Below, one piece after another: positions 62,029 through 64,000 of a stretch of 64,000 nucleotides of DNA. A program made the translations under genes and the position numbers. The DNA is from Chromobotia macracanthus (Eukaryota > Chordata > Actinopteri > Cypriniformes > Botiidae): the NCBI GenBank assembly GCA_036877525.1, contig JAZGTH010000062.1, positions 6,938,501 through 7,002,500 of the forward strand, given 5' to 3'. The notes beneath the pieces are model-generated. The model did not search any database and was not told the origin of the DNA. It was given only the letters and a program-made list of their open reading frames with translations. Position 1 is the first letter of the stretch. Every line of letters begins with the position of its first letter.

Positions 62029-64000
62029 CTATGGAAGGAATGTGATAAGTCAAATTGTCTTTAGTTATAAATGACATGGAATTTCATTATAGAATCAAGA
62101 GTCTGTAAATAAATACAGTAGTTATTAACAATGTCACAATAATTAATCAAGGAACTGTAATCTCATGGGAACATGGTTTATTTTGTTCATTCATCTCCAC
62201 CGGCTTGCAGCCTATGGCTATTAGAAATGAGCTTGTAAAGTTGAGATACATAATTATTCCTAGAAAGTACAGGGTGTTTTTTGAAAAACCACAAGGTTTT
62301 CGACTTGAATTGTTTAAGATAACTGGAAAATGTGGGGAAAAAAACAATACGTAAAAAAAGCATTGCCAGTTACTGAATTATTTTTCAAATAATTACATCA
62401 TTATACATTTATGTGCATGAAAAGCTAGTCTTGAAAAAATTTCCATAACATGCATATTCAGATACTATAATGACTCTCTCCGTAGTCACTGGCAAATTAA
62501 TCAAATAGAGTGAATCAGCATGATCTGTCACAGAGTTGAATTGTAAACATCAGCTAAAGTGCACTTGTTTCCCACTTGTCATTTCACTTTGTTCCAAGCG
62601 GAATAACACAGTAAAAATTTAATTTAGTAAGTAAGTGATGTTACTTACATTTGTTGATGTTACTGTTCATATTTTACAGATAAATAACTTATCATAGTAT
62701 GGCAATGCTTTGGCTATGCAAGCTAGAGGTTTTGTTATATAGCACAAAAATCTATTTCAACAATTACCCAGTTTTTCACTCGCTCAAAGAGAAACAGTTT
62801 ACCCCGGATTAAAACATAAGTTGATGGCAAGACAATGTATAAATATTCATGGCACCAGGCAGCCGGAGAGACAGTCAGTATGCAGGTGGTTGGCAGAGGA
62901 GAAAATCTCAGCAGCCTGTCAGCATATTTCACTGACAGTGAAACGGAAATTCACACCAGAGACGAAACATGCCCGTGCCCATTTATTCCAAGAGAAAACA
63001 ATTACTGGAGAATTTCCATATTTTCAGACTGAGAAAAACATCTGATAAAGAAACAATAATAGCTTGAACCCAGCTAACACTTTTAGGTTGTAAGAGTGTT
63101 TCTTTAATGTTTTCAGGAGTAACAAAAATGTTAAAAACGTTATTTTAAATTTTATTTTTAAAATATATTTAAATATTTTATTTTCGTTTGAAAAAGTACT
63201 AGAAACATTAAGCCAAGGACTTTGTGATAACCTTGAGAGAACCTGAATGTAAGTCATCATTCTGAGAACAAACCATGTTAGCTTGAAATATGCTTTCTTG
63301 CTTTTCTTAATAAAATTACACCCATTGTAATCCAAGAAACATGCTTGCCATGTGGCACTGTATAGTCAGTCGCACAGGATCTCAAAGCCAGACATCAGAT
63401 GTTGATGTGTATGATTATTACTTTGGAGCACAGATACTGTTTAAAGTTACACTAAAGACTAATTGTGTGCTACTGTATATACAAACACACAAAAAAAAAC
63501 AAACAAAATAATATAATGGAAAACAAAAATATATTGGAATGTATTTTATAAATGAATTTATAAAGATGTAGTTTTTGCACCTGCTTGACAAAATGGATCA
63601 AAAAGGAATGCCATGCAAAGACAGTGAATGATGAAACAGGGACTTAAAAGAAATGTGTTTTCTGTTTGCCTGCTTTATTTTTTGGTGCAACTTGAATTGC
63701 ATTATCAAAGAAGAAGGATGCTCTTAAAGAAGCATTTCAGAAACATGCCTGTATTGATTCTGATGCCCAAGATCTTAGTCATTTCTACAAAACTGCAAAT
63801 CTGAGACACTTTTTCTTTCAAGGAACAAACTGTAATAGAGGATTACAAGAAGCATCTATACTGTATGCATCTGTATCATATCCACATCCACTGTGTTTTG
63901 CGATAATATGGTGATATCCGAATAACGTGTCTTTGAGAAACAAATATGAATATTAATAAACTAAGAACTTTCAACTATAAAGCTGATCATCATTTTAGGC
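62029..64000 (-). other. brinp3: Last intron of brinp3 (partial)
   Basis: At least 1972 bases of intron continuing past the window edge. It contains a CCCAGCTAACA-family transposon at 63069-63285 and no exon that I can see. Confidence 0.7.
63069..63285 (+). mobile_element. CCCAGCTAACA-family transposon, copy 4 (internally deleted)
   Basis: It begins CCCAGCTAACA and ends TGTTAGCTTG. It shares GGTTGTAAGAGTGTT-like, AAAAATGTTAAAAACGTTAT and GATAACCTTGAGAGAAC with copies 1 and 3. At 217 bp it lacks the centre of the full element. It sits in the last brinp3 intron. Confidence 0.7.

Noticed and set aside
61569..62045. 158-codon open frame on the plus strand
   Set aside because: It is exactly antisense to the BRINP exon, whose protein is clearly conserved; the plus frame shows no family resemblance.
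1..64000. An undescribed multi-gene system
   Set aside because: Only two known-family genes are present, and the rest is non-coding DNA with ordinary fish repeats.

Overview
The window is AT-rich, repeat-bearing vertebrate DNA, almost certainly from a teleost and most likely a cyprinid. Three things support this: two genes with typical spliced vertebrate structure (GT/AG introns, R4-type RGS and BRINP families); tRNA-derived SINEs with the fish-type tail that reads like TGTAAGTCGC...TCTGCCAAATG; and a TTAA-flanked element whose ends resemble a repeat I associate with cyprinid genomes. There are no bacterial, plasmid, phage or CRISPR features, and almost all of the short open frames in the window are chance.

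Layout. Both recognised genes are on the minus strand. At the left end, four coding exons (3554-3654, 3409-3470, 1168-1334, 368-562) give a complete 174-residue R4-family regulator of G-protein signalling. Its N-terminus is RGS8-like, and a likely non-coding first exon lies near 7.67-8.1 kb. At the right end, 60912-62028 is the last coding exon (371 codons) of a BRINP protein. It is closest to BRINP3 by the C-terminus as I remember that family. The rest of the BRINP gene lies beyond 64000. The two genes are head to tail: the 3' end of brinp faces the 5' end of rgs8 across about 53 kb.

The 53 kb between them holds no gene I can support. It holds scattered non-autonomous transposons: a four-copy family with CCCAGCTAACA ends, a complete 439-bp TTAA element, two copies of a MITE with CTTTGCTG ends, a hAT-like GC-rich patch, and a decayed Tc1-type transposon with transposase remnants. 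It also holds three tRNA-derived SINEs in the window as a whole, several (TA)n tracts (one built as a duplicated hairpin), small tandem duplications, and a degenerate tandem array of about 90-bp units. A few high-complexity stretches with transcription-factor-like motifs are candidate conserved non-coding elements. Such elements are common in gene deserts beside neural developmental genes, but this can only be settled by alignment.

Functionally, RGS8 accelerates GTP hydrolysis on Gi/o-type alpha subunits in neurons, and BRINPs are secretory-pathway neural proteins that restrain the cell cycle. They are neighbours, not parts of one pathway that I can see. I found no undescribed biological system. 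The most useful leads are two splice-flanked exon-like segments in the desert, the RGS8-BRINP linkage, and a divergent motif in the RGS domain.
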